A stretch of 64,000 nt of DNA. Source: Ruegeria sp. HKCCD7303 (lineage in GTDB: Bacteria; Pseudomonadota; Alphaproteobacteria; Rhodobacterales; Rhodobacteraceae). A model generated the notes under the pieces. It searched no databases. It was not told the origin of the DNA and saw only the letters and a program-made list of their open reading frames with translations. The stretch covers positions 124,001 through 188,000 of the forward strand of contig NZ_WVRE01000002.1 in NCBI RefSeq assembly GCF_013111185.1. The letters are read 5' to 3'. Numbering within the stretch: the first letter of the stretch is position 1; each line of letters starts with the position of its first letter. The position numbers were made by a program, and so were the translations under genes. Positions 17,138 to 26,459 of the stretch are shown here, piece by piece.

Positions 17138-19933
17138 ATGACTGACGCTCTTTCCATTACCCGGCTTCCGCGTGCTTTTGATCCGTCTCTGGGGGATGAA
17201 GCGCGGGCCCTGATGCCAGATTTGCCGCAGGAAATGGGTGAGCTCGTGGCGGGCACTGCCGGGTCCAGCCCTTATCTGAAAGGTCTGATCGAGCGTGAGA
17301 AAGGCTGGTTGCCTGAGGCATTGGAGCAGCCGGATCAGGCCCTAGCGAACGTTATGACTGCAGCGCGTGATCTGCCGCCCGATCAGTTGAAACCCGGCTT
17401 GCGTCAGGCCAAGCGACGTTTGGCGCTGCTTACCGCCTTGGCTGATATTGCAGGTGCGTGGCCGCTGGAAAAGGTCACGGCGGCCCTGACGGATTTCGGA
17501 GCACTGGCCGCGGATGTTGCGGCCAAGGCCGAGATCGCTGCGTTGATCCGGCGCAAGAAACTGCCCGGAATGACTGAAGATGATGTCGAAAACGCAGCTG
17601 GGCTGGTCATTCTTGCGATGGGCAAGATGGGCGCGCATGAGCTGAATTACAGCTCGGACGTTGATCTGATTGTTCTGTTTGACGAGACGCGTTTTGACCC
17701 CGACGATTTCTACGAGGCCCGTCAGGGCATGGTCCGGGCAACGCGGAATTTCTGCGCGACGCTCAGTGACAAGACAGCAGACGGGTATGTGTTTCGGACC
17801 GATCTGAGGCTGCGCCCAGATCCCGCCGTGACCCCGGTTTGCATGGCGATGGAGGCGGCTGAACGATATTATGAAAGCCTTGGTCGTACCTGGGAACGGG
17901 CCGCCTATATCAAGGCGCGGCCCTGTTCCGGGGATTTGGGGGCGGGTCAAAGGTTCCTGGACAGCCTGCGCCCCTTTGTCTGGCGCCGCCATCTGGACTT
18001 TGCGGCCATTCAGGACGCCCATGATATGCGTCTGCGTATCCGCGAAAACAAAGGAACTGGTGGGTCTTTGTCCATCCCCGGCCACGACATGAAGCTGGGT
18101 CAGGGCGGCATCCGAGAGATTGAGTTTTTTACGCAAACCCGCCAACTGATCGCTGGTGGGCGTGATGCGGACCTGCGCGTGCGGGGGACTGTTCCGGGGC
18201 TGTCGGCGCTGGCGTCAAAAGGCTGGGTGCCAGAGGACGTGGCTGAGAAACTGACCGATCACTACCGGGCGCATCGCGAGGTCGAGCATCGTATTCAGAT
18301 GATCCACGACGCGCAGACCCACAAGGTGCCAAATTCACCCGATGGGATCGAACGCGTTGCCTGTCTTATGGGGATCAGCAATGCAGAGTTGACACAAGAC
18401 CTCATGCGCCGCCTGACCGAAGTGCATGAGTTGACCGAGGGGTTCTTTGCGCCGGGTCAATCACCGGCCTCTACGCCGGTGCAGAACGTCGAGTTTGACA
18501 AGAATATACTGGCGCGCTGGACGACATACCCGGCGCTGCGAAGCCAGCGGGGCGCGCGGATTTTCGAACGCCTGCGGCCCGAATTGCTTTCGCGCCTCGC
18601 CAAGACAGCCAAACCGGACGAGGCGCTTATGGCTTTAGACGGGTTTCTGGCGGGTCTTCCCGCCGGGGTGCAACTGTTTTCCTTGTTCGAAGCAAACCCG
18701 CATCTGATTGACCTCTTGGTCGATATTGTTGGCACATCCCATGCGCTTGCTTCGCACCTGTCACGTAATGCGTCTGTATTTGACGCGGTGATCGGGGGCA
18801 GTTTCTTTACCGATTGGCCGGGGCAAGAGGCGCTGCAGGGCGAACTGGCACAAGCCCTTTCGGAAGAAACGGATTATGAAACCCAACTCGATCTGGCGCG
18901 GCGCTGGTGCAAGGAATGGCATTTTCGCATTGGGGTGCATCATCTGCGCGGCCTTATTGACGGAGCGCAGGCCGGTCAGCAATATGCAGAGCTTGCTCAG
19001 TCGGTGATTGCAGCCGTACTTCCCTATGTCACCGAGAACTTTGCCCGCAAACATGGTCCCGCGCCCGGTCGTGGAGCCGCCATTTTGGGTATGGGTTCGC
19101 TTGGCGCGGGGCGTATTAATTCGCAGTCCGATCTGGACATGATCGTGATCTATGATCCGCAGGACGAAGAGATGTCAGACGGTCCGCGCCCATTGGCCAC
19201 GCGCACCTATTACGCGCGCTTTACTCAGGCGCTGATCACTGCACTTTCGGCACCGATGTCGCAAGGGCGTTTGTATGAGGTCGATATGCGATTGCGCCCC
19301 TCGGGTAATCAGGGGCCGGTGGCAACAAGCTGGGCCAGCTTTACCAACTATCAGCAAAACGAAGCCTGGGTGTGGGAACACTTGGCTCTGACTCGCGCGC
19401 ATGTCGTCGCTGGAGACGCAGGGCTGGCCGAAGATATTGAATCCTTCCGGGCCGAATTCCTGTCGCGGCCAAGGGAACAGAGTAAAGTGCTTCGCGAAGT
19501 CGCCGAAATGCGCGCGCGCCTTGCTGCCGCCAAGGCACCTGCGGGCATCTGGGATGCCAAGAACGGACCGGGGCGTCTGATGGACATCGAACTGATGGCC
19601 GAAACCGGCGCTTTGCTGGCAGGCTCGGCGCAGCGCGATGTATCATCGGGTCTGGATGGGGCCGTCGCAGCCGGATTGCTGGATGTCGCGCAGGCGCAAT
19701 CGCTGAAAGACTGCTATGATTTATGCTGGTCTGTGCAATGTGCCGCCCGACTGCTGTCGGGCAAGGTCATCGAGGCCGACAAAATAGGCGAGGGCGGCGC
19801 GGCGTTTTTGTGCCGCGCGACCGGGTTCGAACATGTCGAGGCCCTACAGGCAGCATTGCAGGAAAGTTACACGACCGCAGCCGATCTGATCGGAGGCGTG
19901 ATCAACGAGGGCGAAGATGACGCGCAGCACTGA
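17138..19933 (+). CDS. glnE: Bifunctional glutamine synthetase adenylyltransferase/deadenylase
   Basis: Controls glutamine synthetase by adding or removing AMP in response to PII and glutamine. It has 931 residues and two nucleotidyltransferase domains, each with its motif: GMGKMGAHELNYSSDVDLIV (about 161-179) in the deadenylase half and GMGSLGAGRINSQSDLDMIV (about 650-670) in the adenylylation half. Each is followed by a helical PII-uridylyltransferase-like domain. The start is uncertain: ATGs at 17102, 17108 and 17138 are in frame, and MTDALSITRLP (17138) looks best. The last 17 bases overlap the next gene. Confidence 0.93.
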   Translation: MTDALSITRLPRAFDPSLGDEARALMPDLPQEMGELVAGTAGSSPYLKGLIEREKGWLPEALEQPDQALANVMTAARDLPPDQLKPGLRQAKRRLALLTALADIAGAWPLEKVTAALTDFGALAADVAAKAEIAALIRRKKLPGMTEDDVENAAGLVILAMGKMGAHELNYSSDVDLIVLFDETRFDPDDFYEARQGMVRATRNFCATLSDKTADGYVFRTDLRLRPDPAVTPVCMAMEAAERYYESLGRTWERAAYIKARPCSGDLGAGQRFLDSLRPFVWRRHLDFAAIQDAHDMRLRIRENKGTGGSLSIPGHDMKLGQGGIREIEFFTQTRQLIAGGRDADLRVRGTVPGLSALASKGWVPEDVAEKLTDHYRAHREVEHRIQMIHDAQTHKVPNSPDGIERVACLMGISNAELTQDLMRRLTEVHELTEGFFAPGQSPASTPVQNVEFDKNILARWTTYPALRSQRGARIFERLRPELLSRLAKTAKPDEALMALDGFLAGLPAGVQLFSLFEANPHLIDLLVDIVGTSHALASHLSRNASVFDAVIGGSFFTDWPGQEALQGELAQALSEETDYETQLDLARRWCKEWHFRIGVHHLRGLIDGAQAGQQYAELAQSVIAAVLPYVTENFARKHGPAPGRGAAILGMGSLGAGRINSQSDLDMIVIYDPQDEEMSDGPRPLATRTYYARFTQALITALSAPMSQGRLYEVDMRLRPSGNQGPVATSWASFTNYQQNEAWVWEHLALTRAHVVAGDAGLAEDIESFRAEFLSRPREQSKVLREVAEMRARLAAAKAPAGIWDAKNGPGRLMDIELMAETGALLAGSAQRDVSSGLDGAVAAGLLDVAQAQSLKDCYDLCWSVQCAARLLSGKVIEADKIGEGGAAFLCRATGFEHVEALQAALQESYTTAADLIGGVINEGEDDAQH

Positions 19934-20189
19934 TCCCAACGACCATAAGGGTCTGATCCGCGAAGCTTACCGCATTGAGGGCATTACCTTGCCCGAATGC
20001 CGCAGCATCTTTCTGGACTGGGCGCTCAGCCTGCCTGCCGATCGCGATCAGAATACAGCGCTGGCGGAATTGCACGCAGGCTACATGGACCAAAACCCCG
20101 ATCATCCCATGACACATGTCCTGAGCGAGGGTCTTCAGGCGGCTCAGACCCCCAAACGTCGAGGCGGATGGCGGTCTCGTAACCGCTAG
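19917..20189 (+). CDS. Conserved hypothetical protein overlapping glnE
   Basis: Soluble protein of 90 residues (MTRSTDPNDHKGLIREAYRI at the N-terminus) with a hydrophobic helix around LPECRSIFLDWALSLP and a basic tail (PKRRGGWRSRNR). It overlaps the glnE end by 17 bases in another frame, so it is likely translationally coupled to glnE. I do not recognise a domain. The coding pattern is good, and I treat it as a real small gene whose role may be tied to nitrogen control only by position. Confidence 0.65.
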   Translation: MTRSTDPNDHKGLIREAYRIEGITLPECRSIFLDWALSLPADRDQNTALAELHAGYMDQNPDHPMTHVLSEGLQAAQTPKRRGGWRSRNR

Positions 20190-20227
20190 GGGTTTTCGAC
20201 CGGCGCGTTCCTGACTATGAGAGCGCC

Positions 20228-21430
20228 ATGACCCAATCTGCCGACCGCCCCCGTATCCGCCTGAAACCCAAAGCCAATGCGCGCGGCTTGCGCCATGGCT
20301 TCCCCTGGGTCTATGCCAATGACATCGTCACCGACCGCCGCACGCGCAAGATCCCGGCGGGCGCTTTGGCCGTGCTTGAGGATGAAAAACGCGCGCCCAT
20401 CGCGCTGGTGGCGGTCAACCCCGAGTCCAAGATCATGTGCCGGGTGCTGGACCGTGATATTGACGCGCAGCTTGATGCCGCTTGGTTCGAAACCCGCCTG
20501 CGGCGCGCCCTCGAGATGCGCGAACGCCTGTTTGACGCCCCGTACTACCGCCTGCTCCATGCCGAGGCGGATGGCTTTCCCGGCGTGATCATCGACCGCT
20601 TCGGTGACGCCTGCGTTATCCAGCCGAACTCGGCCTGGGCCGAGGCACACCTGGACCTGCTGACCGATGCTTTGGTCAAGGTGACTGGCGTGATCACGGT
20701 GCTGAAAAACGCCTCAGGCCGCACACGTGGGCTGGAGGGGCTGGACGACGTCAACCAAACCCTGCGCGGCACCACACCCGATGCACCGCTGCCGGTGCCG
20801 ATGAATGGCGCGACTTATATGGCCGATTTGACCGGCGGGCAGAAAACCGGCCTGTTCTATGACCAGCGTCCCAATCATGCCTTTGCCGCGCGGCTGGTAC
20901 ATTCGGGAGCGCACGTGTTGGACGTCTTCAGCCATGTGGGCGGTTTTGGTCTCGCCATGCTGGCAGGCGGTGCAGGGCAGGCGCTGTCTGTGGATGGCTC
21001 TGCCGCGGCACTGGAGTTGGCGGCAAAGGGCGCTGAGGCTTCGGGCCTTGCTGACAAGTTCCAAACCCGGCAGGGCGACGCGTTCGACGTGTTGGCCCAA
21101 TTGGGGGAAGAGGGCGCGCAGTTTGACGTCGTAGTCTGCGACCCGCCTGCTTTCGCACCGTCGAAACAAGCGCTGGATGCAGGGTTGCGCGCCTATGAGC
21201 GGATCGCTCGACTGGCCGCACCTCTGGTCAAACCCGGCGGTTATCTGGGGCTGTGCTCATGTTCGCACGCTGCGGATCTGGGGCGGTTCCGCGATGCCTC
21301 ATCCCGCGGGATTGGTCGGGCCGGACGGCAGGCACAACTGATCCACACCGGGTTTGCGGGCCCGGATCACCCGCAATTGCCGCAACTGGCGGAAAGCGGC
21401 TATCTCAAAGCAGTGTTCTATCGCTTATGA
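20228..21430 (+). CDS. rlmI: Class I SAM-dependent rRNA methyltransferase, RlmI-like
   Basis: 23S rRNA cytosine C5 methyltransferase family protein of 400 residues. An N-terminal PUA domain (RIRLKPKANARGLRHGFPWV onward, to about residue 70) is followed by a RlmI-type linker and the Rossmann methyltransferase domain. That domain has GQKTGLFYDQR, motif I LDVFSHVGGFGLAML, motif IV VVCDPPAF and the catalytic cysteine region GLCSCSH. Specific target C1962 is inferred from the family. The stop codon overlaps the start of the PIN gene (ATGA). Confidence 0.88.
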   Translation: MTQSADRPRIRLKPKANARGLRHGFPWVYANDIVTDRRTRKIPAGALAVLEDEKRAPIALVAVNPESKIMCRVLDRDIDAQLDAAWFETRLRRALEMRERLFDAPYYRLLHAEADGFPGVIIDRFGDACVIQPNSAWAEAHLDLLTDALVKVTGVITVLKNASGRTRGLEGLDDVNQTLRGTTPDAPLPVPMNGATYMADLTGGQKTGLFYDQRPNHAFAARLVHSGAHVLDVFSHVGGFGLAMLAGGAGQALSVDGSAAALELAAKGAEASGLADKFQTRQGDAFDVLAQLGEEGAQFDVVVCDPPAFAPSKQALDAGLRAYERIARLAAPLVKPGGYLGLCSCSHAADLGRFRDASSRGIGRAGRQAQLIHTGFAGPDHPQLPQLAESGYLKAVFYRL

Positions 21431-21969
21431 AAGCCGTTCTCGACACCTGCGTGATCTACCCCACGGTGATGCGCGAGATGCTGTTGGGGGCTGCGCGTCT
21501 GGGTCATTTCACCCCGATCTGGTCTGCACGCATCCTCGAGGAATGGGCCCGCGCCGCCCGCAAACTTGGCCCAACGGGTGAGGCACAAGCCCGTGCCGAA
21601 ATCTCACTGACACAAGCCAATTGGCCGGATGCCGAGCGCGCGCCGAACGAAGGGTTGCAAAACCGCCTTTGGCTGCCGGATGCCGCAGATATCCACGTGC
21701 TGGCGACTGCAGTTGCGGCTTCCGCCGATGTAATCGTGACGGTGAACGCCAAGGATTTTCCCAAGAATATCCTGGCCGAAGAAGGCCTTGAGCGCCGTGA
21801 CCCAGACAGCCTGCTTCACGGTTTCTGGCAAGCAGACGCAATCGGGATGAACGCACTCGCGGCTCAAGTCCTTGCCGAGGCTAACCGTCTTTCAGGTGAT
21901 CAATGGACCTTGCGCACATTGATGAAAAAAGCCCGCCTTCCACGTTTGGGTAAAGCCCTTACCACGTAA
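21427..21969 (+). CDS. PIN domain protein, RSP_2648 family
   Basis: Putative single-strand-specific ribonuclease of 180 residues. PIN-domain acids are visible: Asp6 in MKAVLDTCVIYP, glutamates in ILEEWARAARKL, and Asp residues in LPDAADIHVLATAVAASADVIVTVNAKDF. It resembles the Rhodobacter RSP_2648 family. No antitoxin gene adjoins it. Instead it is coupled by an ATGA overlap to the rRNA methyltransferase, which suggests an RNA-metabolism role rather than a toxin. Repeat copy B begins 12 bases after its stop. Confidence 0.8.
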   Translation: MKAVLDTCVIYPTVMREMLLGAARLGHFTPIWSARILEEWARAARKLGPTGEAQARAEISLTQANWPDAERAPNEGLQNRLWLPDAADIHVLATAVAASADVIVTVNAKDFPKNILAEEGLERRDPDSLLHGFWQADAIGMNALAAQVLAEANRLSGDQWTLRTLMKKARLPRLGKALTT

Positions 21970-21980
21970 AAGCGATCCTG

Positions 21981-22030
21981 CTTCATCTGGCTAAAAATAC
22001 CTCGGAGAGCGCGAGAGGCTGGCCTCTCGC
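21981..22030 (-). repeat. Hairpin-plus-core dispersed repeat, copy B
   Basis: Minus orientation. The hairpin (22011-22030, GCGAGAGGC arms with a two-base loop) begins 9 bases past the M48 protease stop on its strand. The 27-base core (21981-22007; CTCCGAGGTATTT, three bases, GCCAGATGAAG when read on the minus strand) and GGATC follow. Fills the gap between the convergent PIN and protease genes. Confidence 0.85.
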
Positions 22031-22039
22031 TGCGCGCCC

Positions 22040-22726
22040 TCAGCCACGCGCCCAACGCTGTTCAAGTTTTTCAAGGGCTGCAATCCGCTCATCCGTCTTG
22101 GGATGGCTCATCAACCACGCAGGAACGACCCCGGCGCGCTGCTGCGTCAGGTCCTCCAGCTTGTGAAACAGCGATTTTTGCGGTCCAATTCCGATACCGG
22201 CCTTGGTCAGCAAAGCAGCCGCATATTCATCGGCTTCATATTCATCTCCACGTGACAGACGTGAGGCCAATAGGGCGGTCAAAGCATTGGCAATCATCGC
22301 GCCGATGAACGGGATGAACCGGTTCAGTACCAATATCAACGCCGTCCGCATTGCGTTCTGACCGGAAAAATCAATCATCCGCCGCCGCGCATGTCCCAAG
22401 GCGACATGCCCCAGCTCATGTGCGATAACGCTGGCCATTTCCTCGGCCGAGACCTCGCCATTGCGGAACTTCCGATAAAACCCGCGCGTAATGAAAATCC
22501 GACCGTCTGGGGCTGCAAGACCGTTCACCGGGTCGATCTCGTAGATAAAAACGGGCACCCGATCGATACCCAAAGCGGCCGCCAGACGGTCCGTCATACG
22601 TTTCAATGCAGGGTCAGCCAGTTCCGTCGATTTCGCATCCAGTTCCCGATGGGTACGCCAGACGGAAATCCGGTACATCACAAGACCATAGGCAATGGCC
22701 AGCAGGATCGGGGTGAAACGCAACAT
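22040..22726 (-). CDS. M48 family zinc metalloprotease
   Basis: Membrane-anchored metalloprotease of 228 residues, distantly HtpX-like. An N-terminal hydrophobic segment (FTPILLAIAYGLVMY) precedes the peptidase domain. The zinc site is HELGH at 103-107 with the downstream glutamate in DEYEADEYAA, the standard M48 arrangement. It is shorter than HtpX and lacks its set of helices, so a general quality-control role is the safest inference. Confidence 0.88.
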   Translation of the reverse strand: MLRFTPILLAIAYGLVMYRISVWRTHRELDAKSTELADPALKRMTDRLAAALGIDRVPVFIYEIDPVNGLAAPDGRIFITRGFYRKFRNGEVSAEEMASVIAHELGHVALGHARRRMIDFSGQNAMRTALILVLNRFIPFIGAMIANALTALLASRLSRGDEYEADEYAAALLTKAGIGIGPQKSLFHKLEDLTQQRAGVVPAWLMSHPKTDERIAALEKLEQRWARG

Positions 22727-22823
22727 GGCTTAGATATGGGGCCGCAACGGCGTCAGGGCAATACAAACTTTACTGCAGTCAATAGAAGGATCAGGACAGG
22801 GCTGAGCTGCGCCTCGTGCCGTT

Positions 22824-23537
22824 TCATTCAGAAATGTGGTTGATATTCATAAACGTCAGAACATCACCGGCGCGAGGGGCCCGGATATCCAAAACAAACC
22901 CTTGATCCATCACCGCTTGAAACACCCGGGCCAGACCTTTTTGGCCATAAATCCCCGGATGGACCTCGATGACAAGGCGGGACACAGAACGCAGGTCGCA
23001 CTGTTGGAACAGGTCTGCCTCACCACCTTCAATGTCACATATGATCAGTGTTGGGGCAAACTTTGCGACAATGTCATTGAAGTCCAAAATCGGCACATCG
23101 ACTTTTTCGGTATAGGCTCTTTCCTCGCCACTCAGGGATGAGGCCCAGAAATTCTTGCGGATATAGAAATCGACAGTGTTGCCATCATTTGTTTGCCCAA
23201 GGATGCCATGAAGACATTCGGCTTTGTCGGACACATCGTTTTCTTCAAAGGTTGCTTGTATCACGTCGATCAGGGCCGGGTTTGCTTCGACCGAAACAAC
23301 TTTGTCGACACCCTCGATCTGGGCGATCTTTGTGGACAAAAAACCGACCCCGGCTCCGATATCCAGAACCCGCTCGCCTTGTTCGATGCACCGTTCGGCA
23401 TGGCGCAACTCGGCTGTTTCGTAACGTCCCAGCCTCATGGATCTCAGAATTCTGCGGGTGAACAAACCGGGCTTTTTGTGAATTCTGACGCCGCGATAAC
23501 AGACCGAGCCACCGTCTTCAGCGAATTCTGTTGCCAT
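22824..23537 (-). CDS. FkbM family methyltransferase
   Basis: SAM-dependent methyltransferase of 237 residues. Motif I reads VLDIGAGVGFLSTKIAQ (about 98-114), followed by VVSVEANPALIDVIQATFEEN. The FkbM C-terminal signature ICDIEGGEADLFQQ is present near 167. Family members O-methylate glycans, antibiotics or lipids. The lack of neighbouring polysaccharide genes leaves the substrate open. The start is an ATG at the head of the conserved protein. Confidence 0.85.
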   Translation of the reverse strand: MATEFAEDGGSVCYRGVRIHKKPGLFTRRILRSMRLGRYETAELRHAERCIEQGERVLDIGAGVGFLSTKIAQIEGVDKVVSVEANPALIDVIQATFEENDVSDKAECLHGILGQTNDGNTVDFYIRKNFWASSLSGEERAYTEKVDVPILDFNDIVAKFAPTLIICDIEGGEADLFQQCDLRSVSRLVIEVHPGIYGQKGLARVFQAVMDQGFVLDIRAPRAGDVLTFMNINHISE

Positions 23538-23715
23538 GTGCGAACCTCAAGTCTTGCGTGGATGAGCGTCTGCCCCGAAACCCGGGCGGGAATGCCACTT
23601 TTCCAGATGCACCTTAGACTGTGTCTCAAGGTGATAAAACCTTAAATTCCAGCAGCCTATTGCAGTGCAATAATCAGTGGCACGCGTTTTTTTTCTTTCA
23701 TTTTCGGGGAACGAC

Positions 23716-24900
23716 CTACCGCGTCAGTTCCCGCATGCCCTGTTCCAGTCCGGCAAGTGTCATGGGCACCATGCGATCTTCGAAGATCTCTTGGATCATG
23801 CCGATTGAATGGGTGTATTCCCAATACTTCTCGGGCACCGGATTGATCCAGAGGTTGGATGTCCATTGGTCCCGCGCGCGTTGTAGCCAGACTTGCCCGG
23901 CTTCCTGGTTCCAATGTTCATTGGCACCGCCGGGATAGGCGATTTCGTACGGGCTCATCGAGGCGTCGCCAACAAAGATACACTTATAGTCGCCACCATA
24001 AGTGCGCAGAACTTCGTGGGTGGGGGTCTGTTGATCCCAGCGACGGCGGTTGTCGCGCCAAACACCTTCATAAAGGCAGTTGTGGAAGTAGTAGTATTCC
24101 AGATGCTTGAATTCAGTACGGGCGGCGGAAAACAGTTCCTCGACTACCTTAATATGCGGGTCCATTGATCCGCCCACGTCCAGAAACAACAGCACCTTGA
24201 CCGCGTTGTGACGCTCGGGGCGGGTCTTGACGTCGAGATAGCCATGTTCAGCCGTGGCGCGGATGGTGCCGTCCAGATCCAGCTCTTCAGCCGCCCCTTC
24301 ACGGGCCCAGCGGCGCAAACGCTTCAAGGCGACCTTGATGTTGCGGGTGCCCAGTTCAACTGTGTCGTCTAAATTCTTGAATTCCCGCTTGTCCCAGACT
24401 TTGACGGCGCGCTGATGGCGGCTTTCCTTTTGACCGATGCGGACGCCTTCGGGGTTATATCCATACGCACCAAACGGAGATGTTCCGGCTGTGCCAATCC
24501 ACTTGTTGCCCCCCTGATGGCGGCCTTGTTGTTCCTTCAGACGCTCGCGCAGGGTTTCCATCAACTTGTCGAACCCGCCAAGCGCTTCGATTTCGGCCTT
24601 TTCTTCGTCCGACAGGTGCTTTTCAGCCATCTTGGCCAGCCAATCGGCGGGGATATCGACAGCTTCCAGAACCTGATCGAAACTGATTTCGTTCAGTCCT
24701 TCGAAACTGGCTGCAAAAGCACGGTCGAATTTGTCGATGTTGCGCTCATCCTTCACCATCGACACGCGGGCGAGATAGTAGAACGCTTCAACATCATAGG
24801 TGGCCAAGCCCTTCTTCATACCCTCCAGAAAGGTCAGATACTCCCGAAGTGAGACCGGGATGCCTGCTTTGCGGAGGTTTTCGAAAAAGGGCAAAAACAT
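23716..24900 (-). CDS. VWA domain protein, CoxE-like
   Basis: Protein of 394 residues with a C-terminal von Willebrand A domain. Its metal-ion-dependent adhesion site starts at Asp241 (FLDVGGSMDPH). The N-terminal half is helical and charged (FENLRKAGIPVSLREYLTFLEGM). Proteins of this kind pair with MoxR AAA+ ATPases as chaperones that insert metal cofactors or remodel enzymes. Here a MoxR gene lies 3 kb upstream on the same strand, separated by three genes. The target enzyme is not visible in the window. Confidence 0.85.
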   Translation of the reverse strand: MFLPFFENLRKAGIPVSLREYLTFLEGMKKGLATYDVEAFYYLARVSMVKDERNIDKFDRAFAASFEGLNEISFDQVLEAVDIPADWLAKMAEKHLSDEEKAEIEALGGFDKLMETLRERLKEQQGRHQGGNKWIGTAGTSPFGAYGYNPEGVRIGQKESRHQRAVKVWDKREFKNLDDTVELGTRNIKVALKRLRRWAREGAAEELDLDGTIRATAEHGYLDVKTRPERHNAVKVLLFLDVGGSMDPHIKVVEELFSAARTEFKHLEYYYFHNCLYEGVWRDNRRRWDQQTPTHEVLRTYGGDYKCIFVGDASMSPYEIAYPGGANEHWNQEAGQVWLQRARDQWTSNLWINPVPEKYWEYTHSIGMIQEIFEDRMVPMTLAGLEQGMRELTR

Positions 24901-24904
24901 CGCG

Positions 24905-25075
24905 TCACGCCACCATGCGCACCAGAATCAACGAGATTACCAGCCCAAGAAGCGCAAATGCGATCCCGTAGCCAGCAGCATACTGCGCCATGTCAGCCCC
25001 GTTTCCATTGCGTTTTTTTGCGGTCAAAGCGCCCAGGATCGCCCCTAGGATCGCCATTCCCAAAACTAGCACCAT
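24905..25075 (-). CDS. Small two-helix membrane protein
   Basis: Fifty-six residues, almost all hydrophobic: MVLVLGMAILGAILGALTA, a basic turn KKRNGNG, then AQYAAGYGIAFALLGLVISL. It probably forms a membrane hairpin. It lies 7 bases after the DUF2927 lipoprotein gene and 4 bases before the VWA gene on the same strand, so it belongs to that operon. Longer in-frame starts upstream run through the neighbouring gene and are discounted. Function unknown. Confidence 0.65.
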   Translation of the reverse strand: MVLVLGMAILGAILGALTAKKRNGNGADMAQYAAGYGIAFALLGLVISLILVRMVA

Positions 25076-25082
25076 TTGTGAT

Positions 25083-26459
25083 TCACCCGTCTGTCCTGCT
25101 GCCCGAGCTCCGCTGGCCTGCGCTTTCAACCAAAGACTGGGCCACCAGTTGCGAACCAAACCCGTATCGCGCCCAACCAATGCTGTCCAGCCTGACCGAA
25201 CGGGCCTGCTGAAGCTGTCCGGCCTGTCTCAAGGCTTCAGACTTCAACAGCAACAATGTGGCCAAAATCGAGGCATTCTCGGCCCTGGTCATCACGTTGA
25301 TGGCATTGTCAAGCTCGGGCAAAACACGCGGTCCCTGATCTTGAGCCAGCGCAAATGCGGCAGTCTGAGTGGTCACATAGGCTTGATGAACCTCGGTGCC
25401 AGGCGTCGCCTTCAGAAATTGCTGGGCAATCTGAAACTGTCTAAGCGCTTCGTTTGGGTTGCGGAACTGTTCCATCCGGCCAAGCAGATAGTGGGGATAA
25501 GCGCGACGGTGATCCGTCCATCCCAATTGCTGACCAATGCGGGCGGCCTTCTTGGCGGCGCGCATTTGCCGCGGTGATCCCGGCCCGGGACCCAGCGATT
25601 TTTGAATGGCGTCTACCCATTCACGGGGTGTTTCAGTAGCGGGTTGAACGGCCAGCCGTTCGCCACGCGGGTTCAGGCGGCTCAGCACGCCGGGGATCAC
25701 GGCTTTCACCTGTTCCTGGCTCATGCCTGTACGCAGCTCTGGCGCATAGGTGGCACGCAGTATCAGCATGTCAAACCCGGTTAGAACGGTGTGAATATTG
25801 TCGTCGTTGAACACCGAATCCGGCAAATGATAGAGGTCATTCAGAGGACCCAGCGCCTGCGCCAACTCCTCATGAAGGCAATCACGTATTTCCTGAGGGC
25901 TGACATCATAAGGAATGAATATCCCTAGCCTTTCGCGTCGGCGCAGCTCGGTCCAACTGCTTTTGGCCTTGCGGCGGTCACGGCGGTATTCGTCCAGGCT
26001 TGAGGCATTCGGTACCACGAAACACGCGGCGTTGGGCAGAATCCGCAGGATGTCTTCCTGACTGACCGCCTCGATCGTGATATTGGCCTGACCGTCTTGG
26101 ATCTGCCGAATATTGATCCCGGCTTCACGTTTCAAACGGTTCAGCAGGCGCGTCAGATCCTGCTGCATACTGGCGGTCGGCGCCCCGGTCAGCCGTACTG
26201 TGACCGGTGTTTCAAACCGGGTAAACACCGGCAGGGCAGCGCCGCTTTCCAGCGCGAAGTGCAGCGACACAAAATCCTCGGCGATGTTCTTGTTGGATCG
26301 GGCGGGTGGCCATGGACGGGGAGCGCCGAAGGATTTGGTGGGTGGCAGTGCCGCCTCAACCGAGCGGATCTCGTCGGATACCGGAACGGTTTGAATAGGT
26401 TCAACCGATGTGCAACCCGCCGCAAACAACGCTACAACAAGAGCGGACCAACGCATCAT
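25083..26459 (-). CDS. DUF2927 domain lipoprotein
   Basis: Exported lipoprotein of 458 residues. The N-terminus MMRWSALVVALFAAGC is a lipoprotein signal with Cys16. The DUF2927 region follows (about 60-270), including FVSLHFALESGAALPVFTRF and DCLHEELAQALGPLNDLYHLPDSVFND. An HE-containing segment (CLHEELAQ) is reminiscent of a metallopeptidase helix, but this is weak. The C-terminal part looks like TPR-type helices. It overlaps the GNAT gene by four bases. Confidence 0.85.
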   Translation of the reverse strand: MMRWSALVVALFAAGCTSVEPIQTVPVSDEIRSVEAALPPTKSFGAPRPWPPARSNKNIAEDFVSLHFALESGAALPVFTRFETPVTVRLTGAPTASMQQDLTRLLNRLKREAGINIRQIQDGQANITIEAVSQEDILRILPNAACFVVPNASSLDEYRRDRRKAKSSWTELRRRERLGIFIPYDVSPQEIRDCLHEELAQALGPLNDLYHLPDSVFNDDNIHTVLTGFDMLILRATYAPELRTGMSQEQVKAVIPGVLSRLNPRGERLAVQPATETPREWVDAIQKSLGPGPGSPRQMRAAKKAARIGQQLGWTDHRRAYPHYLLGRMEQFRNPNEALRQFQIAQQFLKATPGTEVHQAYVTTQTAAFALAQDQGPRVLPELDNAINVMTRAENASILATLLLLKSEALRQAGQLQQARSVRLDSIGWARYGFGSQLVAQSLVESAGQRSSGSRTDG

